A DNA stretch of 64,000 nt from Methylomonas methanica (GTDB lineage Bacteria; Pseudomonadota; Gammaproteobacteria; Methylococcales; Methylomonadaceae): positions 36,833-100,832 of the forward strand of contig NZ_LUUG01000139.1 of NCBI RefSeq assembly GCF_001644035.1, written 5' to 3'. A model generated the notes under the pieces. That model worked only from the letters and a program-made list of their open reading frames with translations, was not told the origin of the DNA and searched no databases. Numbering within the stretch: the first letter of the stretch is position 1; every line of letters starts with the position of its first letter. Below are positions 18,202-27,731 of this stretch, one piece after another. The translations under genes and the position numbers were made by a program.

Positions 18202-19077
18202 TCAAGCGTCCGATGTTGTTGCAGATTGATGCGTTACATTTGAGCTGAACAGTTCGTTTCCGGGTTTTTGCCGAAACTCCAAAATCTCCGAGCAGCATTT
18301 CATAAATGCGTCGATTAATTCTTGCTGTTGATGCCGATAATGCTGCGCTATTTCCGCCGGTATCCGGTGCTCAAAAAATAGCTCCAACGTTTGCAACATT
18401 ACCACCGAATTTTGAATATCGCCCATGCGAGTTAAATAGCTTTTCAGCCGGCTTGAGTTCGTTTCAGGTAGGGCGGAATCAATGGATTGTGTCGCCAAAA
18501 GGGTGTAGCGCAATTTCTTAACGGCGATGCGCAGGTGGTGAATGCTGGCAGGATTGGCTGGGTCCAGCGCTTCATAGCGATTGATCACCACGCTATAAAT
18601 CTTGTCAATGGCGCTTGGCAATGCTTGTTTGAGATCGATGTCGGCTGTTTGAGTTTTGAAGTGTTTACCGGCTTTTTTCAGCTTGCGCCGCAGCTTGGGT
18701 TGATACAAGCTGACGATGAACGACTGGTTTTCCAGCAATAAGCGCTGTTCGCAGCAATGCATTTGCGCTAAAAAAGGTTCTAGCTCCGGAAGTATAGGCA
18801 GGGACTTGGCTGATTCGAACAGCATAACCTGGGTGTCGCGCAATTGGTCGAAACCGTCGAGCTGTTTTTTTAGGGATTTGCGGATTCTTAGCAGCGTGGC
18901 CTGCGGTGCCAAAGCGTGAAGCAATTCGATCAGCGCCATTAAGCGCCGGGTACTGACGCGTAATTCGTGGACGTTATCTTCGTTGGCAGTTTGGCGGCAG
19001 GCTCTCAACCGCTTGCGATACTGGCCCCAGTGCCTTTCCAGCGCGTCGAGCAAGGGTTCGCCGCCAGTATTTTGCAT
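18202..19077 (-). CDS. CHAD domain-containing protein
   Basis: A 291-residue all-helical protein of the CHAD family, which binds inorganic polyphosphate through conserved His and basic residues. Two halves are visible: HELRVSTRRLMALIELLHAL (about 34-53) and IHHLRIAVKKLRYTLL (about 186-201). No CYTH (triphosphatase) domain is attached. It starts 3 bp after pssA ends and is in the same orientation, so it is co-transcribed between pssA and leuA. Role inferred only from the family. Confidence 0.85.
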   Translation of the reverse strand: MQNTGGEPLLDALERHWGQYRKRLRACRQTANEDNVHELRVSTRRLMALIELLHALAPQATLLRIRKSLKKQLDGFDQLRDTQVMLFESAKSLPILPELEPFLAQMHCCEQRLLLENQSFIVSLYQPKLRRKLKKAGKHFKTQTADIDLKQALPSAIDKIYSVVINRYEALDPANPASIHHLRIAVKKLRYTLLATQSIDSALPETNSSRLKSYLTRMGDIQNSVVMLQTLELFFEHRIPAEIAQHYRHQQQELIDAFMKCCSEILEFRQKPGNELFSSNVTHQSATTSDA

Positions 19078-19080
19078 CAG

Positions 19081-19821
19081 CTAACTTTTACGGCTTTGCA
19101 GCTTACGTTTACGCATCACCAACGTCACGATGGGGCCGGATGCGGCGTAACCGACCGACAACAGAAATAGCATTCGCTGTGGTTGGGCCAATATGAAACT
19201 AATCACCAGCATGGCGATGATGGCAACAATGAACGGTACTTTGTTTTTAAAATCGATTTCCTTGAAACTGGAATAGCGGAAATTGCTAACCATCAGCAAG
19301 CCGGTACTGATGGTGGTCAGCAAGACCAGATATTTGATGTTTTCCACGTCATAGCCGTTTTCAACGCAGAACCATAAACCGCCGGCTAGAATAGCCGCTG
19401 CCGCCGGGCTGGGTAGGCCTTGAAAATAACGCTTATCAGCCACTTCCACTTGGGTATTGAAACGCGCCAAGCGTAACGCGCCGCCGGCCATATGTACAAA
19501 TGCGGCGAACAGGCCGGCTTGACCCATACTGGATAGGGTCCAAAGATACATGACGATAGCAGGAGCGGCACCAAACGAGACCATGTCGGACAAACTATCG
19601 TACTGCACGCCGAATTCGCTTTGCGTGTTAGTCAGACGGGCAACCCGGCCGTCCAGCCCATCCAGCACCATCGCGATGAACATGGAAATAGCCGCTGTTT
19701 CAAACCGGCCGTTAATCGCTGACGTGATCGCATAAAACCCGGCAAACATGGCGCCCGTGGTGAACAGATTGGGCAGTAGGTAAATGCCACGATGACGCGT
19801 AAGCGGTTGCTTCTTGATCAT
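19081..19821 (-). CDS. pssA: CDP-diacylglycerol--serine O-phosphatidyltransferase
   Basis: A 246-residue integral membrane enzyme making phosphatidylserine, the precursor of phosphatidylethanolamine. The CDP-alcohol phosphotransferase motif DGLDGRVARLTNTQSEFG-x3-D-x3-D is complete. About eight hydrophobic segments follow. It is of the Bacillus/Helicobacter CDP-alcohol phosphotransferase type rather than the E. coli soluble type. It lies between the ilv genes and leuA, a linkage seen in several proteobacteria. Confidence 0.93.
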   Translation of the reverse strand: MIKKQPLTRHRGIYLLPNLFTTGAMFAGFYAITSAINGRFETAAISMFIAMVLDGLDGRVARLTNTQSEFGVQYDSLSDMVSFGAAPAIVMYLWTLSSMGQAGLFAAFVHMAGGALRLARFNTQVEVADKRYFQGLPSPAAAAILAGGLWFCVENGYDVENIKYLVLLTTISTGLLMVSNFRYSSFKEIDFKNKVPFIVAIIAMLVISFILAQPQRMLFLLSVGYAASGPIVTLVMRKRKLQSRKS

Positions 19822-19905
19822 AATGTGTCTACAAAGGTTGAAAAGTTGGCGGCATTGTACATGCTGAATATGACAGCTGCTTAACTAAATACCGGGCGAT
19901 TGGCA

Positions 19906-20700
19906 TCAAAATTTCCACAAAAGCAAGGCTTGCGGCACGTTGTCGTGCAGGCCTTTAATGCCGTATTTATTGTGCCAGTATTGATATTCGATACCCAAAT
20001 ATAGATGATTGCCGTTGCCCCATAAATCGCCAATATCCAGCCGTAACTGTGGTTGCGCCAAGGCCTGGCGATCGGCGCGGTCGCCTTTTTTGCCGATGAA
20101 GTCGGCGAAGCCTTCAAAACTCCATTTGCTGCCGGCGATTTCGAACGGCAGTTTCCATGTTGGCGTGATTTGCCAGGAGGTGCCGATGTCCGCTGGCTCC
20201 GTTACCCGCATTCGTAAGAAGTCTACATTGAAATAATCGAAGCCGGGTAGATCGAAATCCAATGTGACACCATACAGCCACGCCCGCGTGCCGCTCTGCG
20301 GGCTATCCATGTTTTCGCCCAAGTTAATGCCGCCGGTGGCTCCAAAGTCTTTGAATATGCCATATGACAGATTCAGTCCGCTGATTTTGCTCAAGCTGAG
20401 GGTGCTGTATGCCTCGCCGTAAAGATTGGTTTGCGAGGGTTGCCCCGATTCGGTAAACAGCGCATCCATAAAGATAAAGTTGCGGCCATACGCCCAGCCA
20501 TGGACGTGGGTGACGGTGATGATAGACTGGCTAACGTCTTTGGGATTGAAAGGTTCGGCGTAATTGCTGCCGTGCAGATATTGAATCTCGCTGCTGCTCC
20601 AGTCAAAAAATTCGGCGAAGCAGGGGGGTGATGCAGCTAATGCCAGGGCTGCGGTTACGATGCCGAGATAAAACCGGTTTAAGCGATAGCGATTAGGCAT
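19906..20700 (-). CDS. Tsx-like/OmpK-type outer membrane channel
   Basis: A 264-residue predicted 12-strand beta-barrel similar to nucleoside-specific channel Tsx and OmpK. A signal peptide (FYLGIVTAALALAASPPCFA) precedes FFDWSSSEIQYLHGSNY, the typical mature N-terminus. The C-terminal aromatic residue (QALLLWKF) is the outer-membrane sorting signal. Start: the ATG at 20700; the longer frame would begin inside the ilvC terminator hairpin and is rejected. It lies between ilvC and pssA. Whether it moves nucleosides or something else cannot be told. Confidence 0.85.
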   Translation of the reverse strand: MPNRYRLNRFYLGIVTAALALAASPPCFAEFFDWSSSEIQYLHGSNYAEPFNPKDVSQSIITVTHVHGWAYGRNFIFMDALFTESGQPSQTNLYGEAYSTLSLSKISGLNLSYGIFKDFGATGGINLGENMDSPQSGTRAWLYGVTLDFDLPGFDYFNVDFLRMRVTEPADIGTSWQITPTWKLPFEIAGSKWSFEGFADFIGKKGDRADRQALAQPQLRLDIGDLWGNGNHLYLGIEYQYWHNKYGIKGLHDNVPQALLLWKF

Positions 20701-20720
20701 TTGGCAAAACCCTGCTGGCA

Positions 20721-20749
20721 AAAAAAAGCCCATCATGTAGATGGGCTTT
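20721..20749 (-). terminator. ilvC terminator
   Basis: Ten-base-pair stem AAAGCCCATC / GATGGGCTTT with a 5-base loop. On the minus strand it is followed by a run of T residues. It lies 18 bp downstream of the ilvC stop and ends the ilvIHC transcript, separating it from the porin gene. Confidence 0.88.
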
Positions 20750-20766
20750 AATCCTAGCCGATAAGT

Positions 20767-22306
<1,540 letters not shown>

Positions 22307-22307
<1 letters not shown>

Positions 22308-24043
22308 TATGACAGCTCCCTGTCTACCGGGGTGCCGGGCGCGACGCGCAATTTCATGTCGTGATGGCCTTTGCCTGCTTCTATCATGGGGTAAACGTTT
22401 TCGGTGCGATCGGTGATGAAATCCAGGAATACGGTTCTGTCTTTCAAGGCAAACGCATGTTCCAGCGCGCCGCGTACATCTTCCGGTTTCTCGATCAACA
22501 TACCGACGTGGCCGTAGGCTTCCGCCAGTTTGACGAAGTCGGGGATGGTATCCATATAAGACTGCGAATAACGGCTCTCGTAGGAAAACTCCTGCCACTG
22601 CCGCACCATGCCCATGTAGCGGTTGTTCAGATTGATGATTTTAACCGGTGCGTGGTATTGCAAGGCCGTGGACAATTCCTGAATACACATCTGGATGCTG
22701 GCTTCGCCGGTAATACAGGCGACATTGGCTTCCGGAAATGCCAGTTTCACACCGATTGCCGCCGGCAAACCAAAGCCCATGGTGCCCAAACCGCCGGAGT
22801 TGATCCAGCGCCGTGGTTTATCGAAGTGGTAATACTGGGCCGCATACATCTGATGCTGACCCACATCCGATGTGACATAGGCTTCGCCATGGGTGACCTG
22901 ATACAACTGTTCCACCACATATTGCGGCTTAATCACTTTGCTATTGCGGTCGTATTCCAGGCAATGCACATCGCGCCAGCTTTGAATCAGCTGCCACCAG
23001 GAATCAAGCGCCGATTTGGATGGTTTGATTTTGCTGTCTTTGATCAACTCAAGCATCTGTTCCAGCACCGGTTTTACATCGCCGACAATCGGCACGTCCA
23101 CTTTAACGGTCTTGGAAATCGAGGCTGGATCGACGTCGATATGGATAATTTTTGCGTACGGACAAAACTCGGCCAATTTTCCAGTCACCCGGTCGTCAAA
23201 CCGCGCGCCGACCGCCAGAATTACGTCACTTTCGTGCATCGCCATATTGGCTTCGTAAGTTCCGTGCATGCCCAACATGCCGACGAATTGTTTGTCAGTG
23301 GCCGGATAGCCGCCCAAGCCCATCAGCGTGTTGGTGATCGGATAACCCAATAATTGGGTCAATTCGGTCAATTCTTTATGAGCTTCGCCGAGAATCACGC
23401 CGCCGCCCGAATAAATCATCGGCCGCTGCGCGGTTAACAACATTTCCACCGCCCGCTTGATCTGGCCCTTATGGCCCGTCACTACCGGGTTATAAGAGCG
23501 CATGCTGATCTTTTTCGGGTACTTATAAGGTACCTTGATGTTCGGATCGGTCATGTCCTTCGGCACGTCGACCAAAACTGGGCCGGGACGGCCGGTGGTC
23601 GCCACGTAAAAGGCTTTCTTCATGGTTTCGGCCAGATCGTTGACGTCTTTGACCAGGAAGTTGTGCTTCACGCAGGGCCGGGTTATACCCACGGTATCGA
23701 CCTCTTGGAACGCATCGCTGCCTATCACCGGCGACGGTACTTGTCCCGAGATGATCACCATCGGGATCGAATCCATATAGGCTGTGGCAATACCTGTGAC
23801 AGCATTGGTTGCCCCTGGGCCCGAGGTGACCAGCACCACGCCAGGTTTGCCGGTCGCGCGTGCATAGGCGTCAGCCGCATGGGCAGCCGCTTGCTCGTGT
23901 CTGACCAGGATATGTTTCACTTCGTCTTGATGGAAAATGGCATCATAGATGTGCAAGACAGAGCCACCCGGATAGCCAAATACAAATTCGACACCTTCAT
24001 CTTTAAGACATTGGACAAGTATATGTCCGCCACTGAGTTCCAA
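22307..24043 (-). CDS. ilvI: Acetolactate synthase large (catalytic) subunit
   Basis: A 578-residue ThDP- and FAD-dependent enzyme, first common step of valine, leucine and isoleucine synthesis. It starts [20 protein letters not shown] with a TTG start codon, supported by GAGGA upstream. The catalytic glutamate is in [17 protein letters not shown]. The ThDP/Mg motif reads [17 protein letters not shown], with GEA in place of GDG, which I believe is common in this lineage. First gene of the ilvIHC operon. No obvious leader peptide attenuator; an imperfect inverted repeat at 24132-24164 lies upstream but lacks a T tract. Confidence 0.96.
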
Positions 24044-24288
24044 TTTTACGTCCTCAAAAAACTAATCGATCGGGGAAATGCAGATTTTACAAAAAAGGTT
24101 GGATAAGCTACTGTTTTTGGCCCTTTTCGTCAAGGAAAACCAAGGGTTTTGCTTGGGTTTTCTTGCCTATGGATTGGTTTTGCCCTTGTAAGCTCGGTTG
24201 AATTTAAAAATAGCCGCTCCGGGACCGAGGCATTGTTTGACAGTTTACGCCACGACAACGAGTGGCGAGGATATAAAGGATATTTAAG

Positions 24289-24865
24289 CTGGATTACTTC
24301 AGTCTCGATCTGTTCAAACAAAATTATCCAGCTTGGCGGCTACTTAATTCGCCGCATGCATTTTCCTGGATGACCAAGCCTGACTGGAAAACCGCCGCAT
24401 CATGGAAATACTGCATGGCATCGAAGCCAAGGCCGTAGCCTTGCGCGCCAACCATCCGGCCGGCGAACTGATGAGCATCGCCGCAGCCGCAGCCGACATC
24501 CAACTGCCCATGGAGCGGCCCCTTTACGCGCCGACGCTCAAGCCAAAGATCGCCGATATTGCCTTGGCGGATGGCGCGGATGACATAGGCGCCGCCGCGC
24601 TATTCTCGCAAGGAAGCCCAACTGGCCCATCACATCCGCCACGCCCTACAAGACAAACCGCAAATCACCCTGGCCGAATCTGCCGCACCAGACCCCTAAA
24701 ACACGGCCTGGCCGAACTCGCCGCCTATTTACAACTCGGCGGCGAAAGCGTTAAAACCATGGTTGATGAAAACGCCGAAGACTTGATCGTCTGGCAAACT
24801 TCGGATGGCGAGGGGCGCGAATTAAGCCGGCAGGCGGGTTACCAAGGGTGATATTTGTCAGGTAA
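24289..24865 (+). pseudogene. Remnant of Wadjet jetA (DUF3375), internally deleted and frameshifted
   Basis: The first 27 or so codons, from CTG at 24289 behind AAAGGA, read LDYFSLDLFKQNYPAWRLLN, like the DUF3375 N-terminus, which normally starts Met-Asp-Tyr and has PAWRLL. After about 24369 the sequence jumps to the C-terminal part of the same family: FLDDQA-stop-LENRRIMEILHGIEAKA, where the in-frame TGA stands where TGG (Trp) is expected. PMERPLYAPTLKPKIADIAL and ALFSQ follow. A shifted frame then gives AQLAHHIRHALQDKPQITLAE, the first frame returns with KHGLAELAAYLQLGGE, and a third frame ends RVIFVR-stop at 24865, the expected family terminus. So roughly 300 central codons are gone and at least three frame changes exist. 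Family assignment is from memory, not alignment. Confidence 0.72.
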
Positions 24866-24878
24866 GCAAGCGACTTAG

Positions 24879-25208
24879 TCAGGACGGATAGAACTCTTGC
24901 CCTACGCGCCGAATATGCTCGCGCAAATCGGCATTATCGATCTGCGCGTAAAGCGATAAATCCAGTGTGTACGGCAGCAACAGATCGTCGATTTCCGTTT
25001 CGATCCGGCAGAGGTCTGCATAAGTCAAGCTTTCGCCGAATAGCGTCAAATCGATGTCGGAGCCGGGGCGATAGTTACCCTTGGCCCGCGAACCGTACAA
25101 AACCGCGCGTTCAACCTGTGGATGTTTGGCAAATACGCATTGAATCGCGCTGATAGTGTGCGGCTTTAAACCAAATCGGTCACACGCTTCGGGGCTAATC
25201 GCTGTCAT
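24879..25208 (-). CDS. MNT-family nucleotidyltransferase antitoxin (MntA-like)
   Basis: A 109-residue minimal nucleotidyltransferase. The catalytic motif GSRAKGNYRPGSDIDLTLFG gives the GSx10DxD pattern, so the active site is intact. The ATG at 25208 (MTAISPEACDRFGLK) was chosen because it overlaps the HEPN stop by 14 bp; the longer frame lies inside the HEPN gene. In type VII systems the MNT partner neutralises the HEPN toxin, in studied cases by AMPylation. Partner gene lies directly upstream on the same strand. Confidence 0.85.
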   Translation of the reverse strand: MTAISPEACDRFGLKPHTISAIQCVFAKHPQVERAVLYGSRAKGNYRPGSDIDLTLFGESLTYADLCRIETEIDDLLLPYTLDLSLYAQIDNADLREHIRRVGQEFYPS

Positions 25209-25605
25209 CCGGCAAATTCCGTAGTTTCTGCTGCAAATGGACGAATAAGCCGAAAAAACGTTGCTTGATATTGGCGGCAATGGACTGAGCGGTTTCCTGG
25301 TTATACGTATGGTTGGTGCGATTCCGGTCGCGAATCATATCCATCCAGTTGTCACCGTCATCGATCAAACCCAGCTTGAATGCCAGGCGAGTGGCGTCCC
25401 GCGAGCCGTAAATATCCTGATGGCCTTTTTCCAGCAAATAATCGCGCAACACGTTCCAGGCCAGTTCATGGGTATATTCAAAGGCCTGGATCAGGCCTTG
25501 TTCTTCCAATTCGTTTAGTTCGCCTTTGTCGATGAATTTGGTCAACTGCGCCAAAGCGTTTTGATAATTGGCGAAGCGCTGTTTCCAGCGGATGTCTTGG
25601 TGCAT
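25195..25605 (-). CDS. HEPN-family toxin (HI0074-like)
   Basis: A 136-residue helical protein of the nucleotidyltransferase-substrate-binding (HI0074) HEPN type. The predicted RNase motif Rx4-6H is present in MIRDRNRTNHTY near residue 90. LAWNVLRDYLLEKG and GSRDATRLAFKLGLI are characteristic of the family. With the MNT gene it forms a two-gene toxin-antitoxin cassette: toxin first, overlapping the antitoxin by 14 bp. It appears intact, unlike the second pair at 27.2-28.0 kb. Confidence 0.82.
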   Translation of the reverse strand: MHQDIRWKQRFANYQNALAQLTKFIDKGELNELEEQGLIQAFEYTHELAWNVLRDYLLEKGHQDIYGSRDATRLAFKLGLIDDGDNWMDMIRDRNRTNHTYNQETAQSIAANIKQRFFGLFVHLQQKLRNLPDDSD

Positions 25606-25760
25606 AAAGAGTGAATCCTTGATTGTAAAGGCCTGTCGTTTTAGGTATGGCGGTTTCAGGTAAAGTCAGCTTAACGTGCGAGGATTCTTCATGACAAGCT
25701 AATCCTCTCGATTGCCCGGTGATTTTTATTCAAATCGTCTGGAAATTACTCCGTCAGCCC

Positions 25761-25848
25761 TCGTAGGGCGCATGAGCGGTAGCGTAGCGCCGCATGATTA
25801 AAAGCCAACATTCGGCGCAATATGGCTACGCCTATTGACGCCCTACGA
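25761..25848. repeat. Palindromic repeat with TCGTAGGGCG ends
   Basis: An 88-bp intergenic element bounded by the inverted repeat TCGTAGGGCG / CGCCCTACGA, with inner complementary blocks (GCGTAGC against GCTACGC, GCGCCG against CGGCGC). It can fold on itself and has no coding frame. Sequences of this look are dispersed repeats in many methylotroph and related genomes, but only one complete copy is in this window. Confidence 0.65.
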
Positions 25849-25979
25849 ATATGCCTTACGGCCTTTATCCACAGAGCAACAAATCGTTCCGAGTAAATCT
25901 CAGCTTTTATTGTTTGGAACCGGACAATCAGGGATGATATAGGGACCAAATAATCATGATCGTTAGGGGGAGTTCACCA

Positions 25980-26444
25980 ATGACCGAGCTTGAAAAAATT
26001 TTTCTGACCTCAGCCGTTACCATTTGCGGCGGCTTGCTTGTTTATGTTGTTGGTCAACTTCTTTCCAAGTTCTTAATAGAACCTACCCATGAGTTGAAAA
26101 AAACGATTGGTGAAGTCAGATTTAACCTCGCGTTCTACGCACCCATTATTCATACGCCGATTTCGCGTAATCCTGAACGGTCTCAAGAAGCATATGAGGC
26201 TCTAATGAAAAGCTCTTGTGACCTGTTGGCAAGAGTAAATGCCATTCCGCTCTATTCAAACCTCTCAAGTTTTTCGCGAGGATTTCTTCCTTCAAAAGAG
26301 GCTATTGTTGAGTCGGCAGTGCATCTTCGAAGGCTTTCAACTTACGTTCACGAGACAGATTCCAAGGCAAACGACTCGCTCGATACAATTGCAAAACAAG
26401 TGGCTCGGATCGAGAAAAACCTAGGTTTGGAGCTGTTGGAATGA
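25980..26444 (+). CDS. Cassette-like hypothetical membrane protein
   Basis: A 154-residue protein, not recognised. One N-terminal membrane segment (about 7-30: FLTSAVTICGGLLVYVVGQL) is followed by a soluble part containing a helical C-terminus. The ATG at 25980 is preceded by GGGGGAG at 7 bases. The gene has the layout of an integron cassette: the start codon is about 18 bp after a GTTAGGG sequence and an attC-like site begins 8 bp after the stop. Base composition is less GC-rich than the flanking core genes. Function unknown. Confidence 0.7.
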   Translation: MTELEKIFLTSAVTICGGLLVYVVGQLLSKFLIEPTHELKKTIGEVRFNLAFYAPIIHTPISRNPERSQEAYEALMKSSCDLLARVNAIPLYSNLSSFSRGFLPSKEAIVESAVHLRRLSTYVHETDSKANDSLDTIAKQVARIEKNLGLELLE

Positions 26445-26451
26445 ACAAACC

Positions 26452-26502
26452 ACCTAACTCTGCGCTCAATCGAGACGCGCTTTCGGCGTGCCCCCGTTAG
26501 AC
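26452..26502 (+). other. Candidate integron attC site
   Basis: A 51-bp element starting ACCTAAC, which fits RYYYAAC, and ending GTTAGAC, which fits GTTRRRY. The inner part starts TCTGCGCTCAA, a phrase common in known attC sites. The pair R'/R'' is imperfectly complementary (5 of 7). It is slightly shorter than typical attC sites. It lies between two short genes whose starts follow within about 30 bp. Confidence 0.6.
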
Positions 26503-26525
26503 CTTACAAGAATTGGAGCACTGAA

Positions 26526-27113
26526 TTGTTTGAACGTTTCACTGACCCCATGACCGTAGTGAATCTTGCGCGGCAAGGAAACTTGGAGACGCTTCAGAAA
26601 CTCATTCACGGTGGGTGCCGAATCGACCGTAGAACGACCTATGACCCTTGGATGACCCCATTGGATGCAGCAGCCGTTGTTGGGAATGCAGCATGTGCCG
26701 ATCTTTTGCTTAGAGCCGGTGCGCCCTTGTGGGGCTCGTCTATCTTTGAAGCAATTCAAGTTGATTCGCGGCCTATTCTTGAGGTTTTTCACAGGCACGA
26801 TGCGGTCTTCTTTCGGGATTTTCGGAAGGACAAAGAATTTTCCCCGAATCCACGCCTGAACCGTTGGCTGCTTCACTTCACCGCACTCGATTATGCGCTC
26901 TCGATAGGCGCAACTGCGTGTTCTGGGTTCCTTACTGAAGTCGGTGCCCAGAAAAAAGACAAATTCACTAAGTGCCGGCGCGGACACTACGCGCCCCTAA
27001 TTAAAGACGAGTCGTTCGTGTCAGTTGTAGGCATGAATTTAGATGGCCTTTGTGAAGCCACCGAAGGCTATTACTGCGCTAAGTGTGAGGCGTTCGTCAG
27101 AGGTGCCATGTGA
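26526..27113 (+). CDS. Ankyrin-repeat-like cassette protein
   Basis: A 195-residue protein. The N-terminal half contains ankyrin-like helices (LARQGNLETLQKLIHGGCRI; TPLDAAAVVGNAACADLLLRAGA; HFTALDYALSIGATACSGFL). The C-terminus has a probable zinc-binding set, with KCRRGHY and YYCAKCEAF. The start codon appears to be TTG, supported by GGAG 7 bases upstream; the ATG at 26550 is the alternative. It begins 30 bp after the attC-like site, as expected for an integron cassette gene. Target and role unknown. Confidence 0.7.
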   Translation: MFERFTDPMTVVNLARQGNLETLQKLIHGGCRIDRRTTYDPWMTPLDAAAVVGNAACADLLLRAGAPLWGSSIFEAIQVDSRPILEVFHRHDAVFFRDFRKDKEFSPNPRLNRWLLHFTALDYALSIGATACSGFLTEVGAQKKDKFTKCRRGHYAPLIKDESFVSVVGMNLDGLCEATEGYYCAKCEAFVRGAM

Positions 27114-27134
27114 ACAACAACGCGATAACGTGCG

Positions 27135-27176
27135 CTATAACTCGATAATCTGCGCCATAGGATGCTGCCGTTAGGC
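27135..27176 (+). other. Possible second attC-like site (degenerate)
   Basis: GTTAGGC at 27170-27176 fits the GTTRRRY core. The left core is poorly conserved (CTATAAC). A short inverted repeat TGCGCC / GGCGCA spans the right part. Position, just after the ankyrin-like gene, is right for a cassette attC, but structure is weak. Confidence 0.35.
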
Positions 27177-27217
27177 GCATCGTTCGCGACCGTTGCGTCC
27201 GCAAAACTCGACACAAC

Positions 27218-27731
27218 TTATTTGCTGCAACGTACGTTATCGTGTTGTTTGGATAGATGTTGAAGCAAAGGCAGCAACGCGGGAATATCGGTCTGGATGA
27301 TGCTCCAAAGGGTATCGTTGTCGATGCCGAGATAACCATGAATCAATCGGTTACGGGTGGCGATAATCATACGCCAGGGAATTTGCGGATTGCTTTCGCG
27401 AATTTAGCTAGGAATATGGGTCGCCGCTTTGCCGATCAATTCCAGGTTGCGCACCGTGGCATCGTAGTTCAATCCGCTATCGATAGATTGTGTTGAAAAA
27501 GGCTCTTTTCTGAAAAAAGTGCTTTTTATAAAAATTATTTAATATTAAAAACAATGGGTTAAAAATTAGGCTATTGGCAAAAATGGCCTAAAAACACCAA
27601 AAACCGACTTTTTCAACACAATCGATAAATTGCTGTTGCTCGAAGCCTTCGGTATAACTGAGTACTTTTTCGGCAAACGTCAGCATATCGTCCAGATAGA
27701 ATAGCCACTCCCGCGTGGCGGTTTCAGACAT
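27218..27731 (-). pseudogene. Broken HEPN (HepT, DUF86) toxin gene
   Basis: The 5' part (MSETATREWLFYLDDMLTF ... FEQQQFID) starts at 27731, overlapping the MNT stop by 8 bp. It is interrupted by a 138-bp MITE at 27486-27623. The frame resumes beyond it as SGLNYDATVRNLELIGKAA. A nonsense TAA at 27404-27406 then breaks the expected HIP-x-x-IRE helix, after which ATRNRLIHGYLGID carries the HEPN catalytic motif (R-x4-H with GY). Removing the MITE and one TATC copy restores a continuous reading through the insertion point, so the insertion is a simple event. Toxin function must be lost. Confidence 0.82.
27486..27623. mobile_element. 138-bp MITE with 16-bp terminal inverted repeats
   Basis: Ends are GATTGTGTTGAAAAAG and its exact reverse complement CTTTTTCAACACAATC. 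The direct repeat GATA flanks both sides (27482-27485 and 27624-27627), consistent with a 4-bp target duplication. The interior is AT-rich with no frame. The ends resemble those of IS1182-type elements as I recall them. It inserted into the hepT-like gene. Confidence 0.8.

Noticed and set aside
22361..23353. Long plus-strand frame (330 codons) opposite ilvI
   Set aside because: Antisense to a clearly real, conserved gene, with no ribosome site or domain; it is a codon-bias shadow.
24132..24164. Imperfect inverted repeat upstream of ilvI, considered as an attenuator
   Set aside because: No T tract follows on the minus strand and no leader peptide rich in Ile, Val or Leu was found.
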